From a virus, in IMG/VR virus record IMGVR_UViG_3300036774_000066, positions 62,001-126,000 of that record: a stretch of DNA of 64,000 nt, one strand, 5' to 3'. Shown one piece after another: positions 1 through 8,453 of the stretch (its first letter is position 1; each line of letters begins with the position of its first letter). Under the pieces are notes generated by a model that was given only the letters and a program-made list of their open reading frames with translations, was not told the origin of the DNA and did no database searches. A program made the translations under genes and the position numbers.

Positions 1-112
1 GCCCCACTATCGTCATTACCGCACCACGGCTGATAAAACGATGAATATGTACTTCATCCTCGTCAAACAACTTAGTCTGTAGAAAATCAGACATCCAAGA
101 AGGATAGCCCAT
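1..112 (-). CDS. Unidentified gene, N-terminal part only
   Basis: An open frame begins with ATG at 110-112 and runs off the left edge of the window, giving 37 codons (starts MGYPSWMSDFLQ). Its ATG shares one base with the stop codon of the zinc-ribbon gene upstream (TGATG), so the two are probably translationally coupled. Nothing in the visible 37 residues identifies a family. It is the last visible member of the run that includes the Toprim primase part. Confidence 0.6.
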   Translation of the reverse strand, partial: MGYPSWMSDFLQTKLFDEDEVHIHRFISRGAVMTIVG

Positions 113-285
113 CACTTTTCCCTACTATACAAACCAAACTCTACCTCAGATATTAACCGATAAGAAATTCCTGCTTTTGTCATAACAGGAACAAGAACAG
201 GATTAACTGGAAAACGACATACTTTACACCTACCGTTTAATTCAATCTGAGAAGACTTACACAAAGGACAGGTATCATCGTGCAT
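112..285 (-). CDS. Small zinc-ribbon protein (57 aa)
   Basis: Short frame MHDDTCPLCKSS... with two CxxC pairs (CPLC near residue 6 and CKVC near residue 20), a typical single zinc-ribbon knuckle. A GAGGAG ribosome binding site sits about 10 bases before the ATG, and the start overlaps the end of the Toprim gene by 11 bases. The C-terminal half carries no recognised motif. It may bind nucleic acid or a protein partner. Its place next to the primase part suggests a replication role, but that is inference. Confidence 0.7.
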   Translation of the reverse strand: MHDDTCPLCKSSQIELNGRCKVCRFPVNPVLVPVMTKAGISYRLISEVEFGLYSREK

Positions 286-982
286 ACAACTTGATCTCCT
301 CTATCAGTTGATCTCTCACCATACAGGTATCAGAATCGACCCCGTTTCTTGACACATGCTCAATCCAATCACCAGGGTCTTTATACGGCTGGCCCATACT
401 GGTAACATGACAAGTAACATCATACCTTTTCAAGTTTTTAGTAGAAACTTCTGCTCCCTTACTTCCTGCCTCATCGTTATCCTTGAAGTAAACCACCTTA
501 TTTGTAAACAAGGAAATCAGTTGCGCCTGATAGTCATTTATATGATTCGTCAAACAGGCGTAAGAAAAAGGCCAAACACATGACAAAGACTCTGCATCCA
601 AAACTCCCTCAGAAAAAACCATAATCGTCCCATAAACAAACATCTCCCCCTTCATGGGACTCAGCATTGATCTAAGGGAACTGTATAGGTAAACCGAAGA
701 ATAGGACAGCAGCATGAAATTCTTATCTGCCAACGACCGAAAAGCATACCCAAAAACCACCTGTCCAAAAGTCAACGGATACATCACGCAAGGACCAACA
801 GACCGTATGAAATTTGCAATGTAAGAATCATCGTATTTAACATCAAAAGGAGTGACTACCTTCAGGTGATTCAAGTTAAAGGCTCGCGCCACAACTGCCC
901 ACTTTGCATCAGCATTAAACTGAGACAGTAGCGGCAACCTGTCATAAGCCTCCTCAAAACGCTTTACAATCTCAAAACTCAT
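275..982 (-). CDS. Toprim-domain primase subunit (catalytic part of a split DnaG-like primase)
   Basis: The 235-residue protein has a C-terminal Toprim core: VVYFKDNDEAGSKGA followed by a second acidic cluster in KDPGDW. These match the DxD-type metal-binding loop of DnaG-type primases and phage primase-helicases. There is no zinc-binding CHC2 domain, which bacterial DnaG carries at its N terminus. A separate CHC2 protein is encoded at 45532-45996. The likely role is RNA primer synthesis on the lagging strand together with the DnaB-like helicase. Whether the N-terminal 150 residues are the remainder of the polymerase core I cannot show. Toprim assignment is strong; assembly of the two parts into one primase is inferred. 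Confidence 0.8.
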   Translation of the reverse strand: MSFEIVKRFEEAYDRLPLLSQFNADAKWAVVARAFNLNHLKVVTPFDVKYDDSYIANFIRSVGPCVMYPLTFGQVVFGYAFRSLADKNFMLLSYSSVYLYSSLRSMLSPMKGEMFVYGTIMVFSEGVLDAESLSCVWPFSYACLTNHINDYQAQLISLFTNKVVYFKDNDEAGSKGAEVSTKNLKRYDVTCHVTSMGQPYKDPGDWIEHVSRNGVDSDTCMVRDQLIEEIKLYAR

Positions 983-985
983 AGG

Positions 986-1369
986 CTATTTTGCCATAAT
1001 TGAATCAATAGAGCGAATGAACTTGTCAAGATAGCTTCCAAACTCCCCATACAATTCCATCTCTCGCAAATCAGAAAGAAAAACCCAAGAAAATCCTTTC
1101 GTTTCCATGTTAGGAATAACATTCATCAACTGCTTATCTGGAAAATAGGGAAATATCTTTACACTATGAAACACCCTCGGAGTACCAATCCGTATCCCTA
1201 CCAAGGGTATACCCGTTTCTTCAAAAAATTCTCTCTTTGCACAAGACAAATCATCTTCATTTCCCTGTTTCCCTCCACCAAACAACCCAAAAGACCCGTC
1301 CTTCCTCTCTTGCACCATTATCTTCCCATTGTAAATAGGCACAACAAAGCAACCCTTAATCTTTTCCAT
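986..1369 (-). CDS. Nudix hydrolase
   Basis: The protein contains a Nudix box at about residues 32-54, with GGGKQGNE, seven residues, then REFFEETGI. This matches the family pattern GX5EX7REUXEEXGU, which binds magnesium and hydrolyses nucleoside diphosphates linked to another moiety. Phage Nudix enzymes often clean up damaged or unwanted nucleotides. The substrate cannot be told from sequence. I chose ATG at 1369 (after GAGGTTGACA) over a TTG two codons earlier. The start overlaps the upstream CxxCxGxG gene by 14 bases. Confidence 0.85.
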   Translation of the reverse strand: MEKIKGCFVVPIYNGKIMVQERKDGSFGLFGGGKQGNEDDLSCAKREFFEETGIPLVGIRIGTPRVFHSVKIFPYFPDKQLMNVIPNMETKGFSWVFLSDLREMELYGEFGSYLDKFIRSIDSIMAK

Positions 1370-1598
1370 TGTCAACCTCTTTCTTTTGAGACTTTTTTCT
1401 CAGACTTTGACCCTCAAGGCAGATACAAAAGTTCTTCTTGCCCCAAGGTTTATCGGAGGTATCTAATATTCCACTTCCCCCACAAAGAGTACAACTATCA
1501 ATACCACCATGAGAATAGTACAAATCCCAATACACCCATACAGTAAAGGCATCCCCTCCACTCTTCCTAAACTGCTCTCGTACATCAGAAATAATCAT
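1356..1598 (-). CDS. Small protein with DnaJ-type CxxCxGxG motif
   Basis: The 80-residue protein has CTLCGGSG in the middle and FCIC near the C terminus, a single zinc-binding unit of the kind found in DnaJ zinc centres and in many short phage proteins. The N-terminal part (MIISDVREQF) is not recognised. Ribosome binding site is weak. It lies between a 63-residue protein and the Nudix gene in an overlapping run. No function assigned. Confidence 0.7.
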   Translation of the reverse strand: MIISDVREQFRKSGGDAFTVWVYWDLYYSHGGIDSCTLCGGSGILDTSDKPWGKKNFCICLEGQSLRKKSQKKEVDNGKD

Positions 1599-1602
1599 AT
1601 CT

Positions 1603-1794
1603 TTAAGACTTACTTAACTTGTCAACTTCCACCCATTTTCTATCACCACCAAAAAGTTCTACAATAACGACACTCCCTCTCTCATTGTCAGAAATACCTG
1701 AATTTTCTATCCCTGCAACATGCCCTGTGTAAAGTGTTCCCATTCCATCCCGAAACTCAACAAGAAGACCTACCTTTACTTCTTCTTTTTTCAT
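1603..1794 (-). CDS. Hypothetical small beta-rich protein (63 aa)
   Basis: It starts MKKEEVKVGLLVEFRDG with a GGGGAG ribosome binding site three bases before the ATG, and overlaps the stop of the radical SAM gene. The sequence has short beta-like stretches and glycines that suggest a small SH3/KOW-like barrel, but I do not recognise a family. It is probably co-translated with the radical SAM protein upstream. Confidence 0.65.
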   Translation of the reverse strand: MKKEEVKVGLLVEFRDGMGTLYTGHVAGIENSGISDNERGSVVIVELFGGDRKWVEVDKLSKS

Positions 1795-4586
1795 AATCTC
1801 CCCAATTTCTTGACAATTGCTTTACGGGTGCATAACTCACAAAACCGTGAATCATTCTGCTCATAAACATCAAAGTAGGTATGATTATTACACCCGGCTA
1901 CAGCACAAACTCCCAAACCTTCCCTGAAATACTTAATACGCTGACAAGAAAACTTCGTATAGACATCGAGAAACTTAATCCCGGTCATCGAAGATAGAAA
2001 AACAAAGGGATTCAACTTATTAGGCAAAGAAACCACCAACTCCCCGGTTGTATAACTAAGAAAAATCTCAGGTATTTCTGGCATCAAAACAGGGCTACCC
2101 ACTATCAAGTGAAAATCTGCAAACTTTACGTTCTTAGGATATACAATCCTTCGGTCAAAGTTTCTTGCACTTTCTCTAATAGAAATAACATCAACAGCAT
2201 CAGAAGGCTTAATAACAAGCATCTGCCAATCCTCATACTTTACTCCACGATAACCAACATCCACATACTTCAAGTCTACCATACCTAACGTCTTTACTTC
2301 AGGTGCTACTCTTGTATATGCTGCCTTCACTTCGTCAAGACTTGAGTATTCATTTCTAAGTAACACTTCTACAAGAAAAACTCCCCAAGAGTAATCTGGA
2401 ATATTACCCTTTTTTATCCCGATGAAATAAGAACACCTTCCTATTTCCCGCGTGCTCAAGACATAGTTATCCGGCAATTCCCTCATTATTCTTGACCAAA
2501 GGTATCTGAAATTAGACGCAACATTCAAGTATGAATACTCCGGCTCTCTCCATAACTTCACCAGCAGTTTATTTTGCGCTTGTCCCATCTCATTGAATGA
2601 CAAAACATCATCAACAGTTGTAGAAACATCAAACTCCCTCTCTACCCGAGCCAATCTTTTCTCTGCTGTATCACAATACCCACAAGCTACACACTCTCCT
2701 TTAAGCTGTGCAGGAGTTGACAAACAATGATTGATCTGCTGAAACTGTCGGATACTTCTATTAACCCGTACAAGATACTCTTTGTTCCAATCAATAATAT
2801 CATCGGGAAAGATAAAATCATAAGGCTTTTCATCAAAAACATCCTGTAAATCAATCCCCGCTCTATCAAGTTTCTCAATCAAAACCTTTACCCCGGCACC
2901 GTCACAGTCCTTCTTGTACACCACCAAACTATGATTGATTGACATATCCACAAGGAAAGGGGTAAAGACCCTTCCTAAGTCAATCATCAACTGACTCACA
3001 AAATTAGTCCACGCCCTCGAAGAAAACCTTACCTGCATTCCCATTTCATCAACAAACATCCGCAGCATACCCTCAAACGCTCTCTCCTCTCTCAAAAACA
3101 TCAAGTAAGTATTCCTCTTCTCCCACGCCATCGGAGTATTCGTACAGTAAATCAGGTGAGTAAAAGAAACCTCAAACTTAATACCAGCAGTACGCAAACT
3201 CAAAGCATAATCCCGCATCTCTTGAATAAAAGATACAAACTCCTTTTTGTCTTCCTCTGTCTCTCTACCCGTATAAATGCAGTACAACTTCACACTTTGA
3301 AAATGATGGTCAATACATCTGCGAATAGCTACCTTAAATTCTTCAGTCGAAATATTCTTATTAAGGTAATGCCTCATTCTCTCTGATATACCCTCAAAAC
3401 CATAGGAGATACTTCTCATTCCCAACTTATTAGCAAGTGTAAAGTAATCAGAACGTGCTGCTATTATATCTGCCCTCATAGTCATAAACAGCACACGAGG
3501 ATAAATCTCAAGACCCAATTTCACAAGGTCAAGATACCGAGAATAGTAATTGTTATTGAAACTCAACCAGCCTATCGAATTACACATACCAAACTTACGG
3601 GAACTAATCAAGTCACTCCGAATACGCTCCAATGACTTTTCTCTCCATCCCCCAGAGATATTTCCCTCATGACAAAAGCTACAAGACCCTCCTGAACTGC
3701 ATCCCCAAGAGATAATCACGTCCATTCCATCATCAGCAGGTTCAATTGACGAATATATAATTTTTCTAACGTCTTTCGGACTTGAATCAAAAGACTCTTC
3801 TCTATGATACTTGACTTTATCAGGGGCATCATCAATTACCTTGTTTACTTTGCTAATTCTCCACCTGTCTTTGTACTCGTACTGATACGCAAGAGGATGC
3901 ACAAAGTTTTCAAATCGGAAAAACTTTCGCAGTCTCTCCTCTTTACTTGTGTAAGGCTCTAACAAAGTGTCAATTATCTTAGGAATTACACCCTCACCAT
4001 ACCCAATAAAAGCACCGTCAATCAATGCTGTTTCTTTCCCGTCCTCTGAACTTCCTAAAAATACGTCTACAAAATCAGCAGAGTTTCCACCAACAAAGAA
4101 AAAAGGAATCCGATCTTCCTTCATGCGCTGAGTGTGCCAAATAGGAATAGCCGAATGATGAAGCAACCACGGAAGATTCATCTTTTCAGGAAGAACTGAA
4201 TTAGAAATCAAAACTACATCGAAGTCGAGCACACTCCGATGAGAAGCCACACCATGCCACACAGGAAGTTTATGCTTTTCGTAAAGAGAGAAATTCTGCT
4301 TCTCCGGCATGAATGCTATATCAACATAAACCTGATCCCCCAGGTTTTGCTTTATCAAGCTAATCAAGATACCATCTGCTGACCCTTTACACTTGGACAA
4401 ACCCTTCATCATAAAAGCAAGTAACACTCGTATCCTTGCCTTATCGAAATTATCTGGATTGTCAAGGTTAGAATCATAAACAGAGATAATCCCAGGGTCA
4501 ACGAAAGTCTTAATGTTCTCCTCTAAAACTTTCTGTATATGCTCAGATGTATTTATTATTTCTCTGTCTGCTGACATTCTTGCCAT
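1791..4586 (-). CDS. Very large radical SAM protein, B12-binding type
   Basis: A 931-residue protein. Residues about 110-215 resemble the cobalamin-binding Rossmann part of B12-dependent radical SAM enzymes (FFFVGGNSADF, then GAFIGYGEG). The iron-sulphur site follows at about residues 296-305 as GCSSGGSCSFC, which is spaced Cx5CxxC rather than the usual CxxxCxxC. A typical radical SAM barrel follows, with YGFEGISERMR. A cysteine pair ECVACGYC lies near residue 635. The C-terminal 90 residues carry further cysteines (CAVAGC, then CELC). Such enzymes use S-adenosylmethionine radicals for methylation, sulphur insertion or rearrangement. The substrate is unknown; modified nucleotides, tRNA or proteins are possible. 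It follows the 90-residue gene with a 2-base gap and looks like a complete reading frame. Confidence 0.8.
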   Translation of the reverse strand: MARMSADREIINTSEHIQKVLEENIKTFVDPGIISVYDSNLDNPDNFDKARIRVLLAFMMKGLSKCKGSADGILISLIKQNLGDQVYVDIAFMPEKQNFSLYEKHKLPVWHGVASHRSVLDFDVVLISNSVLPEKMNLPWLLHHSAIPIWHTQRMKEDRIPFFFVGGNSADFVDVFLGSSEDGKETALIDGAFIGYGEGVIPKIIDTLLEPYTSKEERLRKFFRFENFVHPLAYQYEYKDRWRISKVNKVIDDAPDKVKYHREESFDSSPKDVRKIIYSSIEPADDGMDVIISWGCSSGGSCSFCHEGNISGGWREKSLERIRSDLISSRKFGMCNSIGWLSFNNNYYSRYLDLVKLGLEIYPRVLFMTMRADIIAARSDYFTLANKLGMRSISYGFEGISERMRHYLNKNISTEEFKVAIRRCIDHHFQSVKLYCIYTGRETEEDKKEFVSFIQEMRDYALSLRTAGIKFEVSFTHLIYCTNTPMAWEKRNTYLMFLREERAFEGMLRMFVDEMGMQVRFSSRAWTNFVSQLMIDLGRVFTPFLVDMSINHSLVVYKKDCDGAGVKVLIEKLDRAGIDLQDVFDEKPYDFIFPDDIIDWNKEYLVRVNRSIRQFQQINHCLSTPAQLKGECVACGYCDTAEKRLARVEREFDVSTTVDDVLSFNEMGQAQNKLLVKLWREPEYSYLNVASNFRYLWSRIMRELPDNYVLSTREIGRCSYFIGIKKGNIPDYSWGVFLVEVLLRNEYSSLDEVKAAYTRVAPEVKTLGMVDLKYVDVGYRGVKYEDWQMLVIKPSDAVDVISIRESARNFDRRIVYPKNVKFADFHLIVGSPVLMPEIPEIFLSYTTGELVVSLPNKLNPFVFLSSMTGIKFLDVYTKFSCQRIKYFREGLGVCAVAGCNNHTYFDVYEQNDSRFCELCTRKAIVKKLGRL

Positions 4587-4588
4587 AG

Positions 4589-4861
4589 CTACATATCCTC
4601 ACTCAATACTTTTTCAATGCCCAAAAGAATCTCTCCCCGCTGACCCTTATCCTCCGTTGACAAATACCCGCGAACTAACTTGACAATCCCCTCATAACCA
4701 TTGGACACTGCCTGCAAGTCAACGTCTTTCAACACACCCTTAGTTTCCAAAATAGACTTTAGGTATGCTATTCCATGAAGGTCTTTTGCTTCATCAGGTA
4801 ATAGAATACCTTTCTTTACAAGTAAGTGAACAAGAGACAGAAATGCAATATTGTCACTCAT
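4589..4861 (-). CDS. Hypothetical protein (90 aa), helical
   Basis: ATG at 4861 is preceded by GGAGAACT, directly downstream of the U-run of a terminator. An upstream in-frame ATG would lie inside the terminator hairpin, so I rejected it. The product starts MSDNIAFLSLVHLLVK and is predicted mainly helical by eye. No family recognised. It is followed after 2 bases by the radical SAM gene. Confidence 0.65.
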   Translation of the reverse strand: MSDNIAFLSLVHLLVKKGILLPDEAKDLHGIAYLKSILETKGVLKDVDLQAVSNGYEGIVKLVRGYLSTEDKGQRGEILLGIEKVLSEDM

Positions 4862-4867
4862 AGTTCT

Positions 4868-4900
4868 CCAAAAAGAAAGCGGGTTTAAGAACAACCCGCC
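4868..4900 (-). terminator. Intrinsic terminator
   Basis: On the minus strand GCGGGTT, a 7-base loop, AACCCGC, then TTTCTTTTT. It separates the basic 52-residue gene from the 4589-4861 gene. The T-run leads straight into the ribosome binding site of the next gene. Confidence 0.85.
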
Positions 4901-4930
4901 TCACTGCTCACAATGACATAAATCAACCTA

Positions 4931-5089
4931 CTAACTTTCCAACCTTACCCTACGCTTACCTCTCTCCCTATGGCTCAAACTTTTCCAAAAGTCCTTCTTC
5001 CACTTCCTAACTGCACGAGAAGTAAGATGAGAAACCTTTGGATTCTCAGGTACAAGAGTCACAAGATGCTTAACTACCAAACTTCGCAT
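4931..5089 (-). CDS. Small basic protein (52 aa)
   Basis: The frame starts MRSLVVKHLVTLVPE, with a GAGGT ribosome binding site six bases before ATG. The C-terminal half is rich in lysine and arginine (for example VRKWKKDFW and RERGKRRVR), which suggests nucleic-acid binding. It directly follows the sliding-clamp-like gene and ends just before a terminator. No family recognised. Confidence 0.65.
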   Translation of the reverse strand: MRSLVVKHLVTLVPENPKVSHLTSRAVRKWKKDFWKSLSHRERGKRRVRLES

Positions 5090-5098
5090 AACAATACC

Positions 5099-6295
5099 TC
5101 AATTCTTTTTAGTAATGATAACACATTCCTTGTTACCAGCAGAAAACACTACCTTATCGTTGATAAAGGACACACTCACAAAGGCATCCCCCTTGAAAAC
5201 CCTTATGATAACTGCAAGGGTTTTCAAGGACACACCAAAAATTGCCTCCGAAGTAATGCCTTCCACTTTCTCCGAAATTGTAAAGTTAGAAACATCCCCT
5301 CTTCTATTTCTGAATACTCCCTTCAACGAATCTTTCCCAAAAACCAAGTCAACTACACCAGACGATTCAGGTATCCCGCTCAATGTGTTGACCTGTGAAG
5401 TAAGAAACGGCATATTGACAAAGTAACTTCCTGAACCCTTTACAAACGCAGTTTTATACTGTCCCACAAACTGCACATTCGTTTTAGGAAAGACATAGCT
5501 AAACTTATCTGATGTTAGAAAATACTTCTGGTCATAAGCAAAAATTTCCAAGTCAGCATTTCCTATTACAGCCAAGATTGACTGTATGAGAGTTATGTCA
5601 CTCCTTCGGATAATCACCGGAAAATACTCTTGCTTTATCCTTCCTACAACAGTACCATTACATGCGTAAATACCATCAGGTTCAACAAATATATAGTCAA
5701 AGTCTGAAATTTCCACAAAAGAAAGAATTGGGCTAATACTTTGGATAGAAGACAAAAGATCAGGGGTCTTTATTACTCCCTGTGAAGTAGGACTTCCGCT
5801 TACCATCCTTGACGTATAGATATTAGCATCCAGATTGAAAGTAGGTATGTAAATCTCCCCACCAAAAAAGTCCACAAAAACCTCTGGCTTACGGTGAATA
5901 AGATACACTTTCCCCTTATGCACTCTTGCCACTCTGTAAAACGTCTCAGCGTCTATTATCTTATGATTCGGAAAATGGTTATTCCTGCACGGAACAACAC
6001 ATGACATCAAAGAAACACCTTCACACATCTCGAACTTTGCACTTGTATCACTCATCAAGGTAATTCTCAGTGACCGAGAAATCACCATCTTTGTTACAGA
6101 CTTCTTGCTGATAAAAGGAAGAAGATAGGATAACAAAACTGAAGTGTCAAACTCCAAATAGTCAACACTGTCCGGCAACGTAACAGAACCAACATCCTTG
6201 AAATCATCTGACAAAGCCTCTTTACTAACTTCATCGTCAGATATTTCAACTTTACCTTGTAACTTGTCAAGCAAGTCCAACTTACTCTCAGCCAT
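5099..6295 (-). CDS. Sliding-clamp-like protein (DnaN/PCNA fold candidate)
   Basis: 398 residues, close to the length of bacterial beta clamps (about 370). The sequence is rich in alternating beta-strand patterns, with clamp-like stretches such as DSVDYLEFDTSVLL, a middle segment around ISDFDYIFVEPDGIYACNG, and a C-terminal KVVFSAGNKECVII reminiscent of the last strand of clamps. No single diagnostic motif exists for clamps, so this rests on length, texture and context. It has a strong AGGAGG ribosome binding site. It sits next to the Mre11 gene, and a clamp-loader-like gene is present at 18039-18518. It would tether the family A polymerase to DNA. A structural or unrelated role cannot be excluded. 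Confidence 0.5.
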   Translation of the reverse strand: MAESKLDLLDKLQGKVEISDDEVSKEALSDDFKDVGSVTLPDSVDYLEFDTSVLLSYLLPFISKKSVTKMVISRSLRITLMSDTSAKFEMCEGVSLMSCVVPCRNNHFPNHKIIDAETFYRVARVHKGKVYLIHRKPEVFVDFFGGEIYIPTFNLDANIYTSRMVSGSPTSQGVIKTPDLLSSIQSISPILSFVEISDFDYIFVEPDGIYACNGTVVGRIKQEYFPVIIRRSDITLIQSILAVIGNADLEIFAYDQKYFLTSDKFSYVFPKTNVQFVGQYKTAFVKGSGSYFVNMPFLTSQVNTLSGIPESSGVVDLVFGKDSLKGVFRNRRGDVSNFTISEKVEGITSEAIFGVSLKTLAVIIRVFKGDAFVSVSFINDKVVFSAGNKECVIITKKN

Positions 6296-6307
6296 TCAAG
6301 CCTCCTG

Positions 6308-7315
6308 TTATACCGAAATACCAAAATTCGTGAAGTATTGCTTAATAAATGTAAAAAGAGCAGGGTTATCTTTACACAAACGCAACAAACTCTCCCCAAT
6401 CTCAGAAGATATGTCCTGCTTCGACTTATCCTTCATCACCGCAATAAACTCACTCATCTTCTGAGATACTGCTTCCCGTTCAATCCTCACCAGACTGAAA
6501 ATTTGCTCTGCTGGCGCAACGGGAAGTGCCTCTTGCCTTACTTCGGCCTTCAGCCCTTCCCCAACTACCTTCACTGAAACAATGTCAAAGAACACGTCTC
6601 TGACACGGTTAATCGTATGTTTAGTACCACGAGAAAGAGCACCTGGACGAACAATCAACTTACCGTCAAGGTCAACCACGGGATACGGAACATGATCGTG
6701 ACCCATCAACAGACAATCCCACTTTGACGCTTTCACGTCATCCTGTAAAAAAGACTCTTCTTTTGTGATGGAAGTCAAACTATTTATCACAAAGGCATGA
6801 CCACAAAGCATCTTGTAATCAGCCTCCAAAGCTGGCTCTGGCAACGTGGGATTCAACACGTAATCTTGACCTTGCAGTAAAACCGTCTTACCGCCAACAT
6901 TAAAGGTCAGTGCCCCAAGTCTCCGTAAATGTTCCGATGAAAGTAAAACACCTAACGGACTCTTATTGACAGTCTCAGGATTTGCATGGTAAACATCATG
7001 ATTCCCAAATACCGTATACACCGGAACCTTAAACTCAGCAAAAGTATGAATTACTGTCGTCTTGTAAAGATCGGTCTGCGGCTTCTGGTGGTAAATATCC
7101 CCACCAATCAAAACAAAATCACACCCTGTTGCATCCGCTACCTTTGCCATCTTAGAAATCTTATTGAGAATAGTAACGGGGTAATTATCCTGCCGAGACA
7201 TCGGATTTATGTGATTGACATGAGGATCAGTAAAGAACAAAAAACGAAGTTCTTCCCTACGATCAGGAAAACTCTCCACCACCTTGTCAAGAAATTTCAA
7301 GAGAATATCACTCAT
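6308..7315 (-). CDS. Mre11/SbcD-type nuclease
   Basis: The 335-residue protein shows the calcineurin-like metallophosphoesterase motifs in order: TDPHVNH near residue 29, GGDIYH near residue 70, GNHDVYH near residue 102, GHAF in the middle, and GHDHVPY near residue 205. This is the arrangement of SbcD and T4 gp47, the nuclease that works with Rad50/SbcC/gp46 on double-strand ends. Both parts of a split Rad50 lie just upstream at 8453-11201, so the complex is probably complete. It would process DNA ends for recombination-dependent replication. The start overlaps the GNAT gene by 8 bases. Confidence 0.9.
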   Translation of the reverse strand: MSDILLKFLDKVVESFPDRREELRFLFFTDPHVNHINPMSRQDNYPVTILNKISKMAKVADATGCDFVLIGGDIYHQKPQTDLYKTTVIHTFAEFKVPVYTVFGNHDVYHANPETVNKSPLGVLLSSEHLRRLGALTFNVGGKTVLLQGQDYVLNPTLPEPALEADYKMLCGHAFVINSLTSITKEESFLQDDVKASKWDCLLMGHDHVPYPVVDLDGKLIVRPGALSRGTKHTINRVRDVFFDIVSVKVVGEGLKAEVRQEALPVAPAEQIFSLVRIEREAVSQKMSEFIAVMKDKSKQDISSEIGESLLRLCKDNPALFTFIKQYFTNFGISV

Positions 7316-7799
7316 CTTGCCTCAAATCTTTCACTACGGGAACTTCCTTGCACGCCTCAAACTCTGGACAATTGATGCACTCTGTCCAGACTTTCCTTGG
7401 TAAACTATCCCTTGAAACAGCATAAAATCCAGCCCGAAAGAAAAATTCAGGGATGTACGTCAACGCGAATACTCTGACTGCCCCTATTCTAACTGCCTCG
7501 TTTATTGCAAGATTTACAAAGTGTATACCAACACCATCTCTCTGCCATTTAGGGTCAACTACCAATGATCGTATCTCACAAAGAACATCACTACCCTTAC
7601 CACTCCACGTAGGAACTACTGAGACACACCCTATCACACACCCACGAACGCGAGCAACAAAAAAGTTAAACAAACTACTGTATATCTCATTACATGATCT
7701 CGGAAGCAAAACATTTTTCTTAGAGTGTAAAGAAATTAAACCATGAATACCCGATACATCAGAAACAACTGCTTTTCCAATTTCACAATCAAAGGTCAT
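7308..7799 (-). CDS. GNAT acetyltransferase, ArgA/N-acetylglutamate synthase-like
   Basis: The acetyl-CoA binding segment is VDPKWQRDGVGIHFV at about residues 86-100, with a preceding beta strand EIRSLVV. The C-terminal part (FFFRAGF, then KVWTEC and CPEFEAC) closely resembles amino-acid N-acetyltransferases of the short ArgA type, which carry that cysteine-rich tail. In bacteria these acetylate glutamate or other amino acids. In a phage it could modify a host protein or interfere with metabolism. It lies between the acidic 70-residue gene and Mre11, in the same transcription run. Confidence 0.75.
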   Translation of the reverse strand: MTFDCEIGKAVVSDVSGIHGLISLHSKKNVLLPRSCNEIYSSLFNFFVARVRGCVIGCVSVVPTWSGKGSDVLCEIRSLVVDPKWQRDGVGIHFVNLAINEAVRIGAVRVFALTYIPEFFFRAGFYAVSRDSLPRKVWTECINCPEFEACKEVPVVKDLRQDE

Positions 7800-7801
7800 T
7801 G

Positions 7802-8014
7802 TTACTTTTCATCCTCCTCAAGCGGGTCCAAAAGATCAGAGTCACCAGCTTCCATCATTCGATCTTCCAATAATTCTCCGTCTTCTTCATCTCTTGCACT
7901 TGTAAATAAATCAGGATCGGAGTGAGCAACCTTAGACTCTTCTATCAACTCATTATCTGCCTCACCGCTATCCACCGGAAAAATAGAATCTTCTGTATAG
8001 TTCTTACGTGCCAT
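7802..8014 (-). CDS. Small acidic protein (70 aa)
   Basis: Starts MARKNYTEDSIF and is dominated by aspartate and glutamate, with runs such as ARDEEDGELLED and LEEDEK at the end. Such acidic proteins can mimic DNA or bind basic proteins, but no family is recognised. It sits between the 86-residue gene and the GNAT gene with short spacings. Confidence 0.65.
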   Translation of the reverse strand: MARKNYTEDSIFPVDSGEADNELIEESKVAHSDPDLFTSARDEEDGELLEDRMMEAGDSDLLDPLEEDEK

Positions 8015-8026
8015 ATTCCACGCTCC

Positions 8027-8287
8027 TTAATCCATGAACTTTGTCAAGTCAACATCAGACTCTTCAACACCTGTAGGCTTACCAGACTCAGGAGCAATTG
8101 AAGTCTTGATAGGCAAAAGAATACCAGATTTTTCTAAATATTTCTTTACTTCCAACAAGGATGGATATTGTTTTATTAAAGCAACCACCCCTGCATTATC
8201 CTTCCCCTCAGTTACTCCCTTCCACAAGTCAAGAAGAATCTGCTGAGACTCGGACAACCGTACTTCTTCATTGAAAACCATAGCCAT
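8027..8287 (-). CDS. Hypothetical protein (86 aa)
   Basis: Starts MAMVFNEEVRLSES one base after the stop of the upstream zinc protein. The first 60 residues look helical. The C terminus ends ESDVDLTKFMD, an acidic-hydrophobic tail of the kind that can bind clamps or SSB-like partners. That role is only a guess. No family recognised. Confidence 0.65.
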   Translation of the reverse strand: MAMVFNEEVRLSESQQILLDLWKGVTEGKDNAGVVALIKQYPSLLEVKKYLEKSGILLPIKTSIAPESGKPTGVEESDVDLTKFMD

Positions 8288-8288
8288 A

Positions 8289-8453
8289 CTACTCTACCTT
8301 CGATCCTACCTGCTTCTCCCACTCCTCTCGCACACCCGGATGGGACAAGTGACATGGCTTTGATTCACCGTTAGGAAATTTCACAAATCCGGCATCCTCT
8401 GTTGCCTCAATATTCCTACCGCAAATCCCGCAACTAAGTTTCTCTTTTGACAT
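8289..8453 (-). CDS. Small zinc-binding protein (54 aa)
   Basis: Starts MSKEKLSCGICGRNIE; CGIC plus CHLSH further on make a C2/CH zinc site. The ATG overlaps the stop of the Rad50 C-terminal gene (TGATG), so it is probably translated along with it. It could be an accessory of the Rad50-Mre11 complex, based on position only. Confidence 0.7.
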   Translation of the reverse strand: MSKEKLSCGICGRNIEATEDAGFVKFPNGESKPCHLSHPGVREEWEKQVGSKVE

